Below are positions 7,272-16,063 of a stretch of DNA of 64,000 nt, piece by piece. The DNA is taken from contig NZ_CP152003.1 in assembly GCF_038595065.1 (NCBI RefSeq), positions 910,001 through 974,000 of the forward strand. Direction: 5' to 3'. The stretch's first letter is position 1; every line of letters begins with the position of its first letter. A model generated the notes under the pieces. That model saw only the letters and a program-made list of their open reading frames with translations. It searched no databases and was not told the DNA's origin. The stretch is from Sutcliffiella sp. FSL R7-0096. Lineage in GTDB: Bacteria > Bacillota > Bacilli > Bacillales > Bacillaceae_I. Both the position numbers and the translations under genes were made by a program.

Positions 7272-8669
7272 ATGTCGATATCAACAACCAACATAAATGA
7301 GACGGTAGAAAGACTTCTGACCAACCATAAAAACTATTTTGCTAAAGATAAAACAAAAGATATTGATTTTCGTCTGCAACAGCTGGCCACTTTAAAAAAG
7401 GCTGTTCAGAAATATGAACAAGAATTGATGGATGCTTTAAAAAAGGATATGGGCAAATCCATTTTTGAAGCGTATGGATCCGAAGTTGGATATATTTACG
7501 ATAGCATCGGTTTTTTCATGAAAAATCTAAAGAGTTGGGCAAAAGTTAAAAAGGTGAAAACCCCGTTAGTTCATGCGGGGTCGAAAAGTCTGGTTTACTC
7601 TGAACCATATGGTACGGTGCTGATTATCGGTCCATTTAACTATCCTGCCCAGTTGGTGCTCGAGCCGCTCATTGGTGCAATCTCTGCTGGAAATTGCGCT
7701 GTCATTAAACCGTCAGAGTTTACGCCGACTGTTTCAGGGGTGCTCGTGAAATTGATTCGAGAATTTTTCGATGAGGAGTACGTCAGTATCGTCGAAGGAG
7801 CGAAGGAAGAGACGTCCGCTCTGATCCACGCACCGTTCGATTATATCTTTTTTACGGGAAGTGTGGAGGTAGGAAAGATTGTCATGCAGGCAGCAGCCAA
7901 ACGTCTTGTCCCAGTGACACTGGAGCTCGGAGGGAAGAGTCCTTGTATCGTTCATAAGGATGCCAACATAGACGTGGCTGCACAGCGAATTGCATGGGGG
8001 AAATTCATGAATGCAGGACAGACGTGCGTGGCACCGGATTATATACTAGTGCATGAAGATGTTCGGGAGAAACTGGTGAAAGCCTTTAGAAAAACGATCC
8101 ATGACTTTTATGGGGATGATCCAAAGCGAAGCAAGGACTATGGCCGAGTGGTCAATGAACGCCAGTTTGATCGTCTCGTTTCTTTGGTGGACCCTGAGAA
8201 AGTGGTTTCAGGTGGAAGCTGGAACCGCGAGGAGTTATATATGGAGCCGACAGTACTGGATGGTGTTACATGGGCGGATACGGTCATGCAGGAGGAAATT
8301 TTCGGCCCTATTCTTCCCATCCTGACGTACAGGGATTTGAAGGAAGCGATGAGTCAGATCAATGACCAGCCGAAACCGTTAGCGTTATATGTTTTCACTG
8401 AAGACAAAGAGGTGGAAGAGCAAGTTATTGCTGGAACCTCCTTTGGCGGAGGGTGCGTAAACGATACCGTCACCCATCTGACGAATCCGTATTTGCCATT
8501 TGGTGGAGTTGGGACGTCCGGGATTGGATCCTACCATGGAAAAGACAGCTTTGACACCTTTTCCCATAAAAAAAGTGTGATGAAGAAAAGCACGAAATTC
8601 AATTTAAGTTTTCTGTACCCGCCATATTCGGATAAAAGTATCAAGATGTTGAAAAGGTTTATGAAATAA
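7272..8669 (+). CDS. Aldehyde dehydrogenase (class 3/YwdH-like)
   Basis: A 465-residue NAD(P)-dependent enzyme that oxidises aldehydes to acids. The oxyanion-hole Asn is N123 (IGPFNYPAQL), the general base E218 lies in LELGGKSP, and the nucleophile C252 in NAGQTCVAPDY. The cofactor loop FFTGSVEVGK is at about 193-202. The C-terminal PFGGVGTSGIGSYHGKDSFDTFSHKKSV is typical of the class 3 group that acts on fatty and aromatic aldehydes, such as B. subtilis YwdH. Length agrees with that family (about 456). The last 25 residues are basic and hydrophobic, which could anchor it to membrane, as in fatty aldehyde dehydrogenases; this is inferred. Confidence 0.92.
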   Translation: MSISTTNINETVERLLTNHKNYFAKDKTKDIDFRLQQLATLKKAVQKYEQELMDALKKDMGKSIFEAYGSEVGYIYDSIGFFMKNLKSWAKVKKVKTPLVHAGSKSLVYSEPYGTVLIIGPFNYPAQLVLEPLIGAISAGNCAVIKPSEFTPTVSGVLVKLIREFFDEEYVSIVEGAKEETSALIHAPFDYIFFTGSVEVGKIVMQAAAKRLVPVTLELGGKSPCIVHKDANIDVAAQRIAWGKFMNAGQTCVAPDYILVHEDVREKLVKAFRKTIHDFYGDDPKRSKDYGRVVNERQFDRLVSLVDPEKVVSGGSWNREELYMEPTVLDGVTWADTVMQEEIFGPILPILTYRDLKEAMSQINDQPKPLALYVFTEDKEVEEQVIAGTSFGGGCVNDTVTHLTNPYLPFGGVGTSGIGSYHGKDSFDTFSHKKSVMKKSTKFNLSFLYPPYSDKSIKMLKRFMK

Positions 8670-8870
8670 TAAATCTTGGTCCATGCGGGAAAATAGTTGT
8701 AGGAAGTTCTTAACATTTCTTTTCATCGTCTTCTGTGTTAATATTTAGACAGACGAAATATATAGTGGGACGCAGCTTTTCATGCATGTAGGGAAATGGG
8801 ATCTTCGTTTGTGGAGATTCTTTTTCTTTTTTACAGAAGGCTGGTCCAGTTATATTAGGAGAGTGTAAGA

Positions 8871-10079
8871 ATGGTACCGATTCAGAAAAAAGAAGTGTTA
8901 TGGACAAAATCGTTCATCATGTTGATGGTTGGCAATCTGTTTGTATTCATGTCATTTCAGATGTTGATTCCTACCCTTCCGCCATATATTAAATCACTCG
9001 GGGCCTCAGGTCTTGAAATCGGATTGGTTACCGCTTTGTTTTCGATCGGTGCAGTACTGAGCAGGCCGTTTATCGGATACATGCTCGAGTACCGGGCGCG
9101 TAAGCCACTTGTGTTGATCGGTGCGGTCGCTTTGCTTGCGGTGACGGTGATTTATCCATTGTCCCAGATTGTGGTTATCTTCCTTTTGTTCCGTTTTATC
9201 CATGGTTTGGCCTGGGGATGGTCAACAACCGTCAATGGTACGGCAGCCGTGGATGTTATTCCCCGTTCCCGCTTAGGAGAAGGAATGGGTTACTATGGGT
9301 TGTCGATTACAATCGGGATGATTATCGCCCCGAGTTTAGGAATCTACCTCTATCAGGTGACCGAGTTTTCTAACCTGATCATTGTATCAGCCGTTCTCGG
9401 TTTGATTGCACTTGGATTACTCGCGATTGTCCACTATCAGACGCCTGCTTCTGTGGAAAAAACAAAAAGGGAAGACCTGAAGTTTTCCTACTTCGGCTCC
9501 TTAGTGGAAAAAAGCAGCTGGTATCCGGCGTTTATCACGTTGATTGCAACGTTCGGATACGGTTCGATTGTCACGTTTATTGTTATTTTCGGAGAAGAGC
9601 GGGGAATTGACCAGATTTTCCTTTTCTATCTTGTAAATGCCATTATGGCGTCCTTGTCACGCCCGGTAGCTGGGAAATGGTTTGATAATCATGGACCGCG
9701 TGGATTGGTGCTTATGTGCATGTTCCTATCATTTGTAGGAATGTGGGTGTTATCCTTTGCGCATTCCAATCTGTTCATTATTGTGGCAGGTGCCTTGTTT
9801 GGGGTAGGGTTTGGTTCCTTGATTCCAACCTTGCAGTCATGGACGTTATCCATGACACCGGAAAACAGACGTGGCGTGGCGAACGGCATGTTCTTCTCCT
9901 CCATTGACCTTGGAATCGGACTGAGCGGCATCATCTTCGGCATCCTGGCCCAATTTGTCCAAACCGCCGTCCTCTTCCAAATCTCCAGCACCTTCATGCT
10001 GATCGCCATGATCTTCGCCTGGATCGAAGGAAGACGAAGAAAACGAGAAGTCCTCGAGGAGATGAGGGAAGGCGCTTAA
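8871..10079 (+). CDS. MFS transporter, drug/sugar efflux type
   Basis: A 402-residue carrier with about 12 hydrophobic segments. The MFS motif A region between helices 2 and 3 reads LSRPFIGYMLEYRARKPLVL, and the matching region in the second half is SRPVAGKWFDNHGPRGLVL. Helix 1 starts MLMVGNLFVFMSFQMLIPTLPPYI, as in the small Bacillus multidrug and arabinose-efflux-like carriers. The substrate is unknown. AGGAGAGTG precedes ATG 8871. The upstream region has an unusually long untranslated leader (about 100 nt) with no clear riboswitch. The gene ends directly against a 42-bp tandem repeat array. Confidence 0.88.
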   Translation: MVPIQKKEVLWTKSFIMLMVGNLFVFMSFQMLIPTLPPYIKSLGASGLEIGLVTALFSIGAVLSRPFIGYMLEYRARKPLVLIGAVALLAVTVIYPLSQIVVIFLLFRFIHGLAWGWSTTVNGTAAVDVIPRSRLGEGMGYYGLSITIGMIIAPSLGIYLYQVTEFSNLIIVSAVLGLIALGLLAIVHYQTPASVEKTKREDLKFSYFGSLVEKSSWYPAFITLIATFGYGSIVTFIVIFGEERGIDQIFLFYLVNAIMASLSRPVAGKWFDNHGPRGLVLMCMFLSFVGMWVLSFAHSNLFIIVAGALFGVGFGSLIPTLQSWTLSMTPENRRGVANGMFFSSIDLGIGLSGIIFGILAQFVQTAVLFQISSTFMLIAMIFAWIEGRRRKREVLEEMREGA

Positions 10080-10220
10080 GGGGTCTGACCCTCACAACGT
10101 TAAAGTGGTAGAGAAGTAAAAGGGGTCTGACCCTCACAACGTTAAAGTGGTAGAGAAGTAAAAGGGGTCTGACCCTCACAACGTTAAAGCGGTAGAGAGA
10201 TAAAAGGGGTCTGACCCCTT
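10080..10220. repeat. 42-bp tandem repeat array (3.3 copies)
   Basis: Units begin GGGGTCTGACCCTCACAACG at 10080, 10122, 10164 and a partial one at 10206. The three full units differ at only a few positions, at the end of the third. The array starts one base after the MFS stop codon. The unit length is a multiple of three, so the reverse strand carries an open 14-residue repeat (VRVRPLLLLYHFNV), but no ribosome binding site is seen and I do not call a gene. Confidence 0.85.
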
Positions 10221-10229
10221 ATTATATTG

Positions 10230-10271
10230 AAAAAGCGTAACCGCCTGCTTCTGCAGGGGTTACGCTTTTTT
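10230..10271 (-). terminator. Bidirectional terminator between the MFS gene and ywbE
   Basis: Stem AAAAAGCGTAACC...GGTTACGCTTTTTT, with T-runs on both strands. It serves ywbE and probably the MFS gene. Confidence 0.85.
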
Positions 10272-10276
10272 GTTTT

Positions 10277-10471
10277 TTATTTGTCTATTTCTTTGACCCT
10301 TCCGACTTGGCCGTCTTGTAGGCGGACTTTGATGCCGTGTGGGTGGTTTGGGGATTTGGTAAGGATGTCTTTGACGATGCCGCTTGTCAGTTTTCCTGTA
10401 CGCTGATCCTGTTTGAGTACAATTTTCACTGGTAGGCCAATAGATATATCTGCCCGTTTTTGTCCATTCAT
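10277..10471 (-). CDS. ywbE: YwbE-family protein (DUF2196)
   Basis: A 64-residue protein that matches the YwbE family: GQKRADISIGLPVKIVLKQD, the central GIVKDILTKSPNHPHGIKVRL and the terminal GQVGRVKEI. It is a small beta-rich, probably nucleic-acid-associated fold, but no biochemical role is established to my knowledge. It covers the full family length. It is a single gene, transcribed toward the shared terminator. Confidence 0.9.
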   Translation of the reverse strand: MNGQKRADISIGLPVKIVLKQDQRTGKLTSGIVKDILTKSPNHPHGIKVRLQDGQVGRVKEIDK

Positions 10472-10520
10472 TTTAGGAGCCTCACGTTTCTGTATTTACT
10501 ATATCCTAATTATATCATAG

Positions 10521-11510
10521 TCAAGCGCCACCGTTTTTAAAACCCATCTCCTCCATCACTTCAAGAAGTAAGTCGGGCCGGTTGGTCAAGATTCCGTCTG
10601 CACCCCTTTCAAGGAGATAACGCATCGTCTCCTTGTCATCGATGGTCCAGTAGTGCATCTGAACGCCACTGCGCTGTGCATCGCGAATCAGCCGCTGATT
10701 GGTCAGGTCAAAGATGCTTTCTTGAAGGGGTACCTGAAAGGCATCCACTTCTGGTTTATAGAGGTTACGGACGAACAACTTGTGGAAGAGGACGAACCTG
10801 GTAATTTCCTGCCTGCCTCCTACAAGTGCCACTCGCCCTTCTGTGAAACTATCGAAGGTATTTAAAATCTCCTGATCGAAGGAGGCAACCAATAAGGTAT
10901 CCTCCCTTTTATATTGAACAGCAAGCTCCCATAGCTTTCTTGCAATCTCTTCGTATTTTTCGGGTGGATTGGTGTCTTTGATCTCTATTTCGATGCGTGT
11001 ATCTGGAAAAGCCTTAAACAATTCCTCTACTGTCGGAATGGTCACGCCTTTGCCACGAAAGCTATTGTTGCCTTCCAAATCCACAAAACGATAGCCTGCA
11101 TCAAGCTTTTGGATCTCCTCTAAGGTCATGTCTGCTACATGACCTGTTCCGTCGGTGGTACGGTCGACTGTTGGATCATGGATGGCAACAAGATGACCGT
11201 CATTTGTAATATGTATATCTGTCTCCAACACATCGACACCCATATTCACAGCTTGTTCAAAAGCAATCATGGTGTTCGAAGGAGCGAGATGTTCACCGCC
11301 TTGATGTGCAATGACAAGAGGCAGTCCTCCATTTTCAAAAAAAGGCTTGGTAGTATGTTTGTGTACTGGGAAAAAAGTGAATATAAGTCCAAGTGTGCCG
11401 ATGGTACCGGCAATAGTACCAAGTACTAACCACCCTTTTCTTTTCTTACGGGGTTTCTTTTGGGAAGGAATATTAATTTCGGCCATATGTGATCTATACC
11501 TCGCTCTCAC
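10521..11510 (-). CDS. Membrane-anchored glycerophosphodiester phosphodiesterase
   Basis: A 329-residue protein that hydrolyses glycerophosphodiesters to glycerol 3-phosphate and an alcohol. A basic cytoplasmic N terminus (KKPRKKRKG) leads into one membrane helix (about 28-48), and then the GDPD TIM barrel faces outside. The barrel shows HQGGEHLAPSNT (about 70-81), ETDIHITNDGHLVAIHD and the late EIEIKD and HYWTIDD strands. Most family members have HRG at the first motif; here it is HQG. The GTG at 11510 has AGGAG six bases upstream; ATG 11486 is an alternative that lacks a good site. It probably recycles phospholipid or teichoic acid breakdown products. Confidence 0.9.
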   Translation of the reverse strand: MRARYRSHMAEINIPSQKKPRKKRKGWLVLGTIAGTIGTLGLIFTFFPVHKHTTKPFFENGGLPLVIAHQGGEHLAPSNTMIAFEQAVNMGVDVLETDIHITNDGHLVAIHDPTVDRTTDGTGHVADMTLEEIQKLDAGYRFVDLEGNNSFRGKGVTIPTVEELFKAFPDTRIEIEIKDTNPPEKYEEIARKLWELAVQYKREDTLLVASFDQEILNTFDSFTEGRVALVGGRQEITRFVLFHKLFVRNLYKPEVDAFQVPLQESIFDLTNQRLIRDAQRSGVQMHYWTIDDKETMRYLLERGADGILTNRPDLLLEVMEEMGFKNGGA

Positions 11511-11553
11511 GTAAACTCCTATCTCTTAAATTATAGAATAATTGGAAAATAAA

Positions 11554-11590
11554 AAAAGAGGGTAGCCATAAATTTTTGGCTACCCTTATG
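11554..11590 (-). terminator. Terminator of the HpaB-type gene
   Basis: Stem AGGGTAGCC/GGCTACCCT with T-run TTTTTTT on the minus strand, seven bases after the stop. Confidence 0.85.
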
Positions 11591-11597
11591 TTCAAAT

Positions 11598-13046
11598 TTA
11601 CTTTGCTTCACACCCAAGTTCTCTCGCCACGTCTTCCACCAATTCTTTTCTATTGTACTCATGGTAAAGCCCCATTGCCAAACGGGTCGGACAACCAAAG
11701 AAAAAGCGTTCATATAAGGTTTGTCTGGAACCAAATGCGCTCATGCTGACATCCCATGCGAGACGGAACAGCTTGATGCGGGTCTGTGCATCTGTAGTGG
11801 CTGATTGCAGATATTGATCTATGTCGGGCCGTATCGGTGATTCCAAATCTATCTCTGTTGGAATGGACACTAACCCGCTGGCACCGAGAAGTTGAAGAAT
11901 CTCTATGAATCTTGGATACACCTTTGGAAATTGAGCGATTGCAACGGAAAGAGGGTTCACATCCGGAACCATCGTCCCATGTTTATCCGGTTTGGCATTG
12001 ATTTCCGAAGCAAGAAGCAAAGCTTTGTGACTTTCGACTGCTATGATGATTTCGCTGATTTTTTCTTTGACATGCCCATACTCACCGATGGCGATGGTGT
12101 TGACCAGTAATTGTGCCACACCTAGAATGAATTCCGCTTTCATCACTTGTCTAGAAACTACCTGATGGGTGACAAGCGGTTTGAAATTGCTTATGGCATA
12201 GAGCTTATTTGCCACTTCAATGTTTTCCGATACAAATACGCGGTCCCATGGTACCAAGACATTATCAAGCACGACAATAGCATCCATCTCTTCAAAACGC
12301 GATCCAAGTGGATGGTTAAATTGTGAGGAATCATAAGAGAAGGATTCCCTGCAGATGAATTTTAACCCCTCTGTGTTACTTGGGATACTAAAAGCATAAG
12401 CGAAGGGCTCATCAAACATCTTTAATCCAGATGAGGAGATGATAATTTCATCGGTGATGCCACCTTGTGTTGCCAATAAACGGGCACCTTTTATGACAAT
12501 ACCTTCTGAGTTTTTATCGATCATCCGTGCCGCCACGATATTTTCATCATCTTCATAATGGTATGAAGAGCGATTTACCTGTGGCGAGATGAATGTGTGG
12601 GTGAAGGAAAGATCAGTTTCTCTGGCATATTCATAAAAGTTCCTTAGGTTTTTAGGAAACTGTGGACCTTGTTCCTCCAAAAGGTCTGCAGAAGAAGCCA
12701 GTGCCATCAGGGTAGAATTTTTATAGTCTGGAGACCGGCCCATCATACCGAACGTTGACTTTGCCCAGAGTTGTATCATCTTTCTTCTTTTCTCCAAATC
12801 TTCTTTTGAGGTTGGACGAAGAAAGGAGGTACCCACCAAATTCCCCGTAGTATCAGAAGTAAATGTCATAATATCTTTATGTTTATTTTCATGTTGCATA
12901 TCATATAAGGCTGCTTGGCTTTTCATCACACCGGAAAATGCGGGGTGCTCCGAAATATTCCCTTTAATCTGCTCCCCGTTGTACCACACGTTTGATTGAA
13001 GCGAGTTGATCCGGTCCAGATACTGTTTGCCATTTATTATTCCCAT
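11598..13046 (-). CDS. hpaB: 4-hydroxyphenylacetate 3-hydroxylase family flavin monooxygenase (HpaB type)
   Basis: A 482-residue FADH2-using hydroxylase component. It has the acyl-CoA-dehydrogenase-like fold of HpaB: SFLRPTSKEDLEKRRKM near 80, FTHTFISPQVNRSS near 150, IVIKGARLLATQGGITDEI, VVLDNVLVPWDRVFV and the C-terminal FGSRQTLYERFFFGCP. The family ortho-hydroxylates 4-hydroxyphenylacetate or related phenols with a separate flavin reductase. No reductase gene (hpaC) is adjacent and no ring-cleavage genes follow, so the substrate is uncertain; B. subtilis YoaI is a comparable orphan. AAGGGTGAG precedes ATG 13046, three codons inside the longest frame. It is divergent from the D-threonine aldolase-like gene. 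Confidence 0.88.
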   Translation of the reverse strand: MGIINGKQYLDRINSLQSNVWYNGEQIKGNISEHPAFSGVMKSQAALYDMQHENKHKDIMTFTSDTTGNLVGTSFLRPTSKEDLEKRRKMIQLWAKSTFGMMGRSPDYKNSTLMALASSADLLEEQGPQFPKNLRNFYEYARETDLSFTHTFISPQVNRSSYHYEDDENIVAARMIDKNSEGIVIKGARLLATQGGITDEIIISSSGLKMFDEPFAYAFSIPSNTEGLKFICRESFSYDSSQFNHPLGSRFEEMDAIVVLDNVLVPWDRVFVSENIEVANKLYAISNFKPLVTHQVVSRQVMKAEFILGVAQLLVNTIAIGEYGHVKEKISEIIIAVESHKALLLASEINAKPDKHGTMVPDVNPLSVAIAQFPKVYPRFIEILQLLGASGLVSIPTEIDLESPIRPDIDQYLQSATTDAQTRIKLFRLAWDVSMSAFGSRQTLYERFFFGCPTRLAMGLYHEYNRKELVEDVARELGCEAK

Positions 13047-13183
13047 TCTGCTCACCCTTTGCCCAGGTTACTTCCTTCAATGTATGCATGTGGGATTGTC
13101 TGATTTCCAAACCACTTCATTCAATTTTGAACAGCTCTTTGTACGTGGTATAGTGGGGGAAAGATGGTCTGGGGGGAGAATGA

Positions 13184-14293
13184 ATGAATCAGAAATGGAA
13201 GGATCTTGATACACCTACATTATTATTGGATAAGACGACTTTATCGGCAAATATCCGCACGATGAGTGATTTTGCAAAAGAAAACGGCTTGAAATTACGG
13301 CCTCATATAAAAACCCACAAATCAAAAGAAATCGCCAAGCTGCAAATGGAGCATGGTGCCATAGGGCTCACGACTGCCAAGCTAGAAGAGGCGGAAGTAT
13401 TGGCACATGCTGGTATCACTGATATTTTAGTGGCATACCCGATTTCGAGTCAGGTGAAAATAGAGCGTGCCATCGCTTTGCTTCAAAAAGGAATCGACCT
13501 GAAGATTGCAGTCGATAGCTTGGAGCAGATCAAGCTATTGCAAAAAGCCCTGGAGAAGACAGGACACAATTTGGAAGTCTGGATCAAGGTGAATTCCGGA
13601 TTGAATCGTTGCGGCGTGGAGCCAAGGGGAGATGCTGTGGAGCTTGCTAAAGCGGTGTTATTTTTGTCCCAGCTTCGAATAGGAGGAATCTTTACCCATG
13701 CAGGACATTCTTATGGGGCAAGGGATGCAAAGGAACTGGAGCGCATCGCGATCGCAGAGGCCGAAGCGGTGGTCAGCAGCGCAGAAGCTTGCGAGAAAGT
13801 GGGAATTCCAATACCGGTGAGAAGCGTGGGTTCCACGCCGACCTACCGACTAGCAGGTTTGGTAGAGGGGATTACAGAAGTCCGACCAGGGAATGCGGTG
13901 TTTTTTGATAGCATCCAAGTGGGACTTGGGGTAGCTAAAAGAGAGGACTGTGCGCTGTCCGTACTGGCTTCAGTTGTTGGCGTTTATCAGGATAGAATCG
14001 TTTTAGATACCGGAAGTAAGACATTATGTCTCGATAAAGGGGCACACGGTTTGGATTCAGTAAAAGGATACGGGTATGTGGTGGACCATCCGGAGCTGAC
14101 GATTGAAAGGCTGTCTGAGGAGCATGGTGTGGCTGTGTTTGAAAGTAGCAGTGACTTGCGTTTGAATGACAAAGTCCGGATTATCCCCAATCATGCCTGT
14201 ACAGTGGCTAATATGTTTGATGAATATACGCTAGTGGAAGGGGATGGTGTTGTGGGTCAGTGGAAAGTGGATGCAAGGGGGATGAGGAAGTAG
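13184..14293 (+). CDS. PLP-dependent D-threonine aldolase/D-serine dehydratase-like enzyme
   Basis: A 369-residue protein of the alanine-racemase-fold DSD1/D-TA family. LDTPTLLLDKTTLSANI starts the barrel, and K46 in LRPHIKTHKS is the expected PLP lysine. IWIKVNSGLNRCG-type and FTHAGHSYG motifs follow. The C-terminal PNHACTVANMFDEY provides the His and Cys ligands of the divalent metal site. The family splits D-threonine into glycine and acetaldehyde or dehydrates D-serine; which applies here cannot be told. GGGGGGAG precedes ATG 13184, and a second ATG four bases earlier is out of frame. Confidence 0.88.
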   Translation: MNQKWKDLDTPTLLLDKTTLSANIRTMSDFAKENGLKLRPHIKTHKSKEIAKLQMEHGAIGLTTAKLEEAEVLAHAGITDILVAYPISSQVKIERAIALLQKGIDLKIAVDSLEQIKLLQKALEKTGHNLEVWIKVNSGLNRCGVEPRGDAVELAKAVLFLSQLRIGGIFTHAGHSYGARDAKELERIAIAEAEAVVSSAEACEKVGIPIPVRSVGSTPTYRLAGLVEGITEVRPGNAVFFDSIQVGLGVAKREDCALSVLASVVGVYQDRIVLDTGSKTLCLDKGAHGLDSVKGYGYVVDHPELTIERLSEEHGVAVFESSSDLRLNDKVRIIPNHACTVANMFDEYTLVEGDGVVGQWKVDARGMRK

Positions 14294-14382
14294 GTGGATC
14301 ATATTAAATGCTCGGGTGTGGAAAGACTAGATATTTGCTGTTTTTAGATGAAATTAGGGGCTTATCATACTGTGTGAAATGG

Positions 14383-14591
14383 TTCGGACACTTATGTGAA
14401 ACGTTCGGACAAGATTGTCGTTGTTTTCTGGTAGGTTTGGACAAAACAGCTCTCCCTTCGGACCAGAAAGGAGAGCTGTTCGGACATTTCAAAATTCGGT
14501 TCGGACAAGAAACGGAAAACTTTGGACAAGTTAGTGGAAACTTTGGACAACTTCTTCAAATCTTCGTACAAGTTTCGGACAACTTCGGACA
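14383..14591. repeat. Array of TTCGGACA motifs in 21-bp phase with a central hairpin
   Basis: The motif TTYGGACA (allowing one mismatch) starts at 14383, 14404, 14436, 14457, 14479, 14500, 14521, 14542, 14563, 14574 and 14584. Most steps are 21 bp, and the last two (11 and 10) add to 21. Within it lies a perfect 11-bp inverted repeat AACAGCTCTCC (14445-14455) and GGAGAGCTGTT (14470-14480). It fills most of the 370-bp gap between two convergent genes. A plus-strand frame through it encodes FGQ-type heptads but has no ribosome binding site and runs antisense into the peptidase gene. Confidence 0.8.
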
Positions 14592-14663
14592 TTTGAAGGA
14601 AACAGCCCACCAGAGAACTCAGCTGTCCCTACTAAGTGCTACTCACTCCAACCATCATCGGCC

Positions 14664-16049
14664 TCATTCCACATCCATTACCCTTGCCAGCTCCTCCCAA
14701 TACGCACAAAGCGTCAGAAGCCCTTTATCAAAATTCTTCAGCTTGAAATTTTCATTTGGCGCATGCACATTATCAGATGGCAAGCCGAACCCCATCAGCA
14801 CGATCGGTGCCTGCAACACTTCATCAAGCGTGGAGACAATCGGTAACGATCCGCCGCCGCGCGTAAAGGTGGTCGGGACTTCCCATACCTTTTCAAAGGC
14901 ACGGCTTGCCGCTTGGATGGCAGGATGATTAAAAGGTGTCACAAACGGCGCACCTTTATCAAAAAGGGAAACCGAGATTTCCACACCAGCAGGTTTGTGC
15001 CTTGCAACATGATCTTGTAATAGGGCAAGAATTTCATCTGGGTCCTGGTCTGGCACGAGGCGGCAAGTAATTTTTGCATTTGCTTCGGAAGGTAGGACGG
15101 TTTTAATCCCATCGCCCTGGAACCCACCGTATACACCATTCACTTCCAATGTCGGTCGGACCCATGTGCGTTCATAAAAACTGTACCCTTTTTCACCATA
15201 AAACTCCTGCACACCAACTTCTTCTTTCACGGCAGCCTCATTGAATCCAATCGCTTCAAAAGCGGCTTTCTCTTCGGCTGTCAAAGGAACCACTTTGTCA
15301 TAAAATCCATCTACGGTCACCACACCATTTCCGTCATGGAATGAATTCAACAATTCCACCACCGCATGAATCGGGTTGGCTACGGCCCCACCATAAAGCC
15401 CAGAGTGCAGGTCGCGCTTCGGACCTTTCACATCCAACTGAAATCCACACATTCCGCGCAGGCCATAGCAGATGGTCGGCTTGTCCTCTTCAATCATGGC
15501 TGTGTCTGACACTACCACGACATCTGCAGCAAGCATTTCTTTATTTTCCTCCACAAAAGATGGTAGGTTCGGGCTCCCGACTTCTTCTTCGCCTTCTATA
15601 CAAAATTTGAAATTGAAAGGCAATGTTCCCGTTGTGGCAAGAACTGCTTCCAAAGCCTTTAAATGCATGAATGTTTGCCCTTTGTCATCACTGGCCCCGC
15701 GAGCATAAATACGCTCGTCTCGGATTGCGGGCTCAAAAGGCGGGGTATTCCATAAATGGAGGGGATCAACAGGCTGTACGTCATAATGCCCATAGATCAG
15801 CACGGTCGGCTTATCCCCAGCTTTCAACCATTCGCCGTAAACAATCGGATGACCTTTTGTAGGGTGTAGCCCCACATTTTCCATGCCAAGCTTCCTTAAT
15901 GAATTGGCCACCCATTCCGCAGCGTCCAATGTATCTGCATGATGTACGGGAAGGGCACTTACGCTAGGGATGGCGAGCAGTTCCTTTAGTTCGTTCAAAT
16001 GTCTTTCACGATTTTCCGTCAAATAGGAGGTGATGGTTGCTATTGTCAT
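14664..16049 (-). CDS. M20-family dipeptidase
   Basis: A 461-residue zinc peptidase of the M20A/CNDP type. LIYGHYDVQPVDP (about 84-96) carries the first metal His and catalytic Asp, GASDDKGQ the bridging Asp, EGEEEVGSP the catalytic and metal Glu pair, and VSDTAM the next Asp. The insert dimerisation domain runs from about 190, and the last metal His is in DNVHAPNENF. Length fits the family. It probably cleaves dipeptides in the cytoplasm. GAAAGAGGTAAATTC precedes the ATG. Its promoter lies in or beyond the tandem element C pair that separates it from the amidase gene upstream. Confidence 0.9.
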   Translation of the reverse strand: MTIATITSYLTENRERHLNELKELLAIPSVSALPVHHADTLDAAEWVANSLRKLGMENVGLHPTKGHPIVYGEWLKAGDKPTVLIYGHYDVQPVDPLHLWNTPPFEPAIRDERIYARGASDDKGQTFMHLKALEAVLATTGTLPFNFKFCIEGEEEVGSPNLPSFVEENKEMLAADVVVVSDTAMIEEDKPTICYGLRGMCGFQLDVKGPKRDLHSGLYGGAVANPIHAVVELLNSFHDGNGVVTVDGFYDKVVPLTAEEKAAFEAIGFNEAAVKEEVGVQEFYGEKGYSFYERTWVRPTLEVNGVYGGFQGDGIKTVLPSEANAKITCRLVPDQDPDEILALLQDHVARHKPAGVEISVSLFDKGAPFVTPFNHPAIQAASRAFEKVWEVPTTFTRGGGSLPIVSTLDEVLQAPIVLMGFGLPSDNVHAPNENFKLKNFDKGLLTLCAYWEELARVMDVE

Positions 16050-16063
16050 GAATTTACCTCTTT

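Noticed and set aside
8700-8870. Riboswitch or attenuator in the leader of the MFS gene
   Set aside because: The leader is long, but I could not find a conserved stem, terminator/antiterminator pair or leader peptide.
9994-10179. Minus-strand frame with a 14-residue repeat (VRVRPLLLLYHFNV)
   Set aside because: It is created by the 42-bp tandem repeat and overlaps the MFS gene; no start signal.
14308-14928. Open frame with FGQ-type heptad repeats
   Set aside because: It has no ribosome binding site, runs antisense into the peptidase gene, and its repeats follow directly from the 21-bp DNA motif.
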